NCBI GenBank assembly: GCA_946413885.1 | Contig: CAMKMK010000044.1 | Location: 1-13,461 of the forward strand | From: an uncultured Prevotellaceae bacterium | GTDB taxonomy: Bacteria > Bacteroidota > Bacteroidia > Bacteroidales > Bacteroidaceae | Direction: 5' to 3' | DNA: 13,461 nucleotides | Shown here: positions 13,247-13,461 of the stretch, piece after piece | Layout of the letters: each line of letters begins with the position of its first letter | Position numbering within the stretch: the stretch's first letter is position 1 | Notes under the pieces: model-generated | The model's input: only the letters and a program-made list of their open reading frames with translations | Database searches by the model: none | Told to the model about the DNA's origin: nothing | Translations under genes and position numbers: made by a program

Positions 13247-13461
13247 TTACTTGTTCAGGAACTTCTTGCCACCACGGATAACGATACCCTTGTATGAGCT
13301 GTTGACCTGAACGCCCTGCAGGTTGTAAATAGCACCTTCGGTCTCAGCAACTTCGTTTACTTCCTCAATGGCAGTTGCATCATCGCCAACAAAGTAGAGA
13401 ACCTTGACGCCAGAAGTTTCTTGTCCTTCCAATACGTCTTTGCTTAGATATGCATGGCCCT
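13247..13461 (-). CDS. 3' end of a secreted protein gene with C-terminal sorting-type tail (partial)
   Basis: Only the last 71 residues lie in the window. The frame is open to the right edge, so the start and main domains are missing. The visible part reads GHAYLSKDVLEGQ, then VKVLYFVGDDATAIEEV, a linker, and the closing block GAIYNLQGVQVNSSYKGIVI followed by RGGKKFLNK. The K-A-Y-L strand, the DATAIEEV junction and the IYNLQG...KGIVIRGGKK ending are characteristic of the last domain of many large Prevotella/Bacteroides exported proteins, and this tail resembles T9SS-type C-terminal domains. An internal TTG at 13432 is not the start, since the frame continues upstream. It is followed by the 44-residue gene on the same strand. 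The enzymatic or binding role of the full protein cannot be known from this piece. Confidence 0.8.
   Translation of the reverse strand, partial: GHAYLSKDVLEGQETSGVKVLYFVGDDATAIEEVNEVAETEGAIYNLQGVQVNSSYKGIVIRGGKKFLNK

Noticed and set aside
13247..13432. A free-standing 61-residue gene starting at TTG 13432
   Set aside because: The same frame stays open to the window edge with family-like residues (GHAYLSKDV), so this is the end of a longer gene.

Overview
The window looks like part of a Bacteroidales chromosome, most probably Prevotellaceae. The evidence is Bacteroidetes-type promoter boxes (TAnnTTTG), A-rich leaders without clear Shine-Dalgarno sequences, a SusE/SusF-like protein next to a GH31 glycosidase, a sodium-pumping methylmalonyl-CoA decarboxylase operon typical of propionate producers, and secreted proteins with short C-terminal sorting-type tails. 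The species call is inference.

Layout. (1) 13-3292, minus strand: a two-gene carbohydrate unit, a secreted GH31 glycosidase followed after 4 bp by a SusE/SusF-like glycan-binding protein with a C-terminal sorting-like domain. (2) 3293-3455: a divergent promoter region. (3) 3456-10241, plus strand: a tight seven-gene run of mmdA, an OadG-like delta subunit, mmdC, mmdB, a secreted histidine acid phosphatase (Minpp/phytase-like), xseA and xseB. The last three genes are linked by 4-bp ATGA overlaps. (4) 10346-11368, plus strand: ilvE with its own promoter. (5) 11369-11676: a gene-free stretch with two hairpins. (6) 11677-12510, minus strand: an AT-rich six-transmembrane voltage-gated K+ channel gene. 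(7) 12511-13051: AT-rich, mostly non-coding, with the channel promoter, a decayed fragment resembling a group II intron reverse transcriptase, and a perfect intrinsic terminator. (8) 13052-13461, minus strand: a 44-residue small protein gene, and upstream of it the 3' end of a secreted-protein gene running off the right edge.

How the genes work together. MmdA moves the carboxyl group of methylmalonyl-CoA to biotin on MmdC. MmdB decarboxylates carboxybiotin and exports Na+, and the OadG-like subunit holds the complex together. This is the energy-conserving last step of the succinate-to-propionate pathway. No biotin carboxylase is present, which fits a decarboxylase rather than a carboxylase. 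The phosphatase and exonuclease VII genes appear to ride on the same transcript without an obvious functional link.

Most notable: the MmdC carrier has two complete biotinyl domains, each with its own EAMKM lysine motif, where I expect one. The 44-residue ORF between a sorting-tail protein and a strong terminator looks like a member of an uncharacterised family of short Bacteroidales peptides. A truncated RT-like fragment lies just beyond that terminator. No CRISPR array, tRNA, rRNA or intact mobile element was seen.
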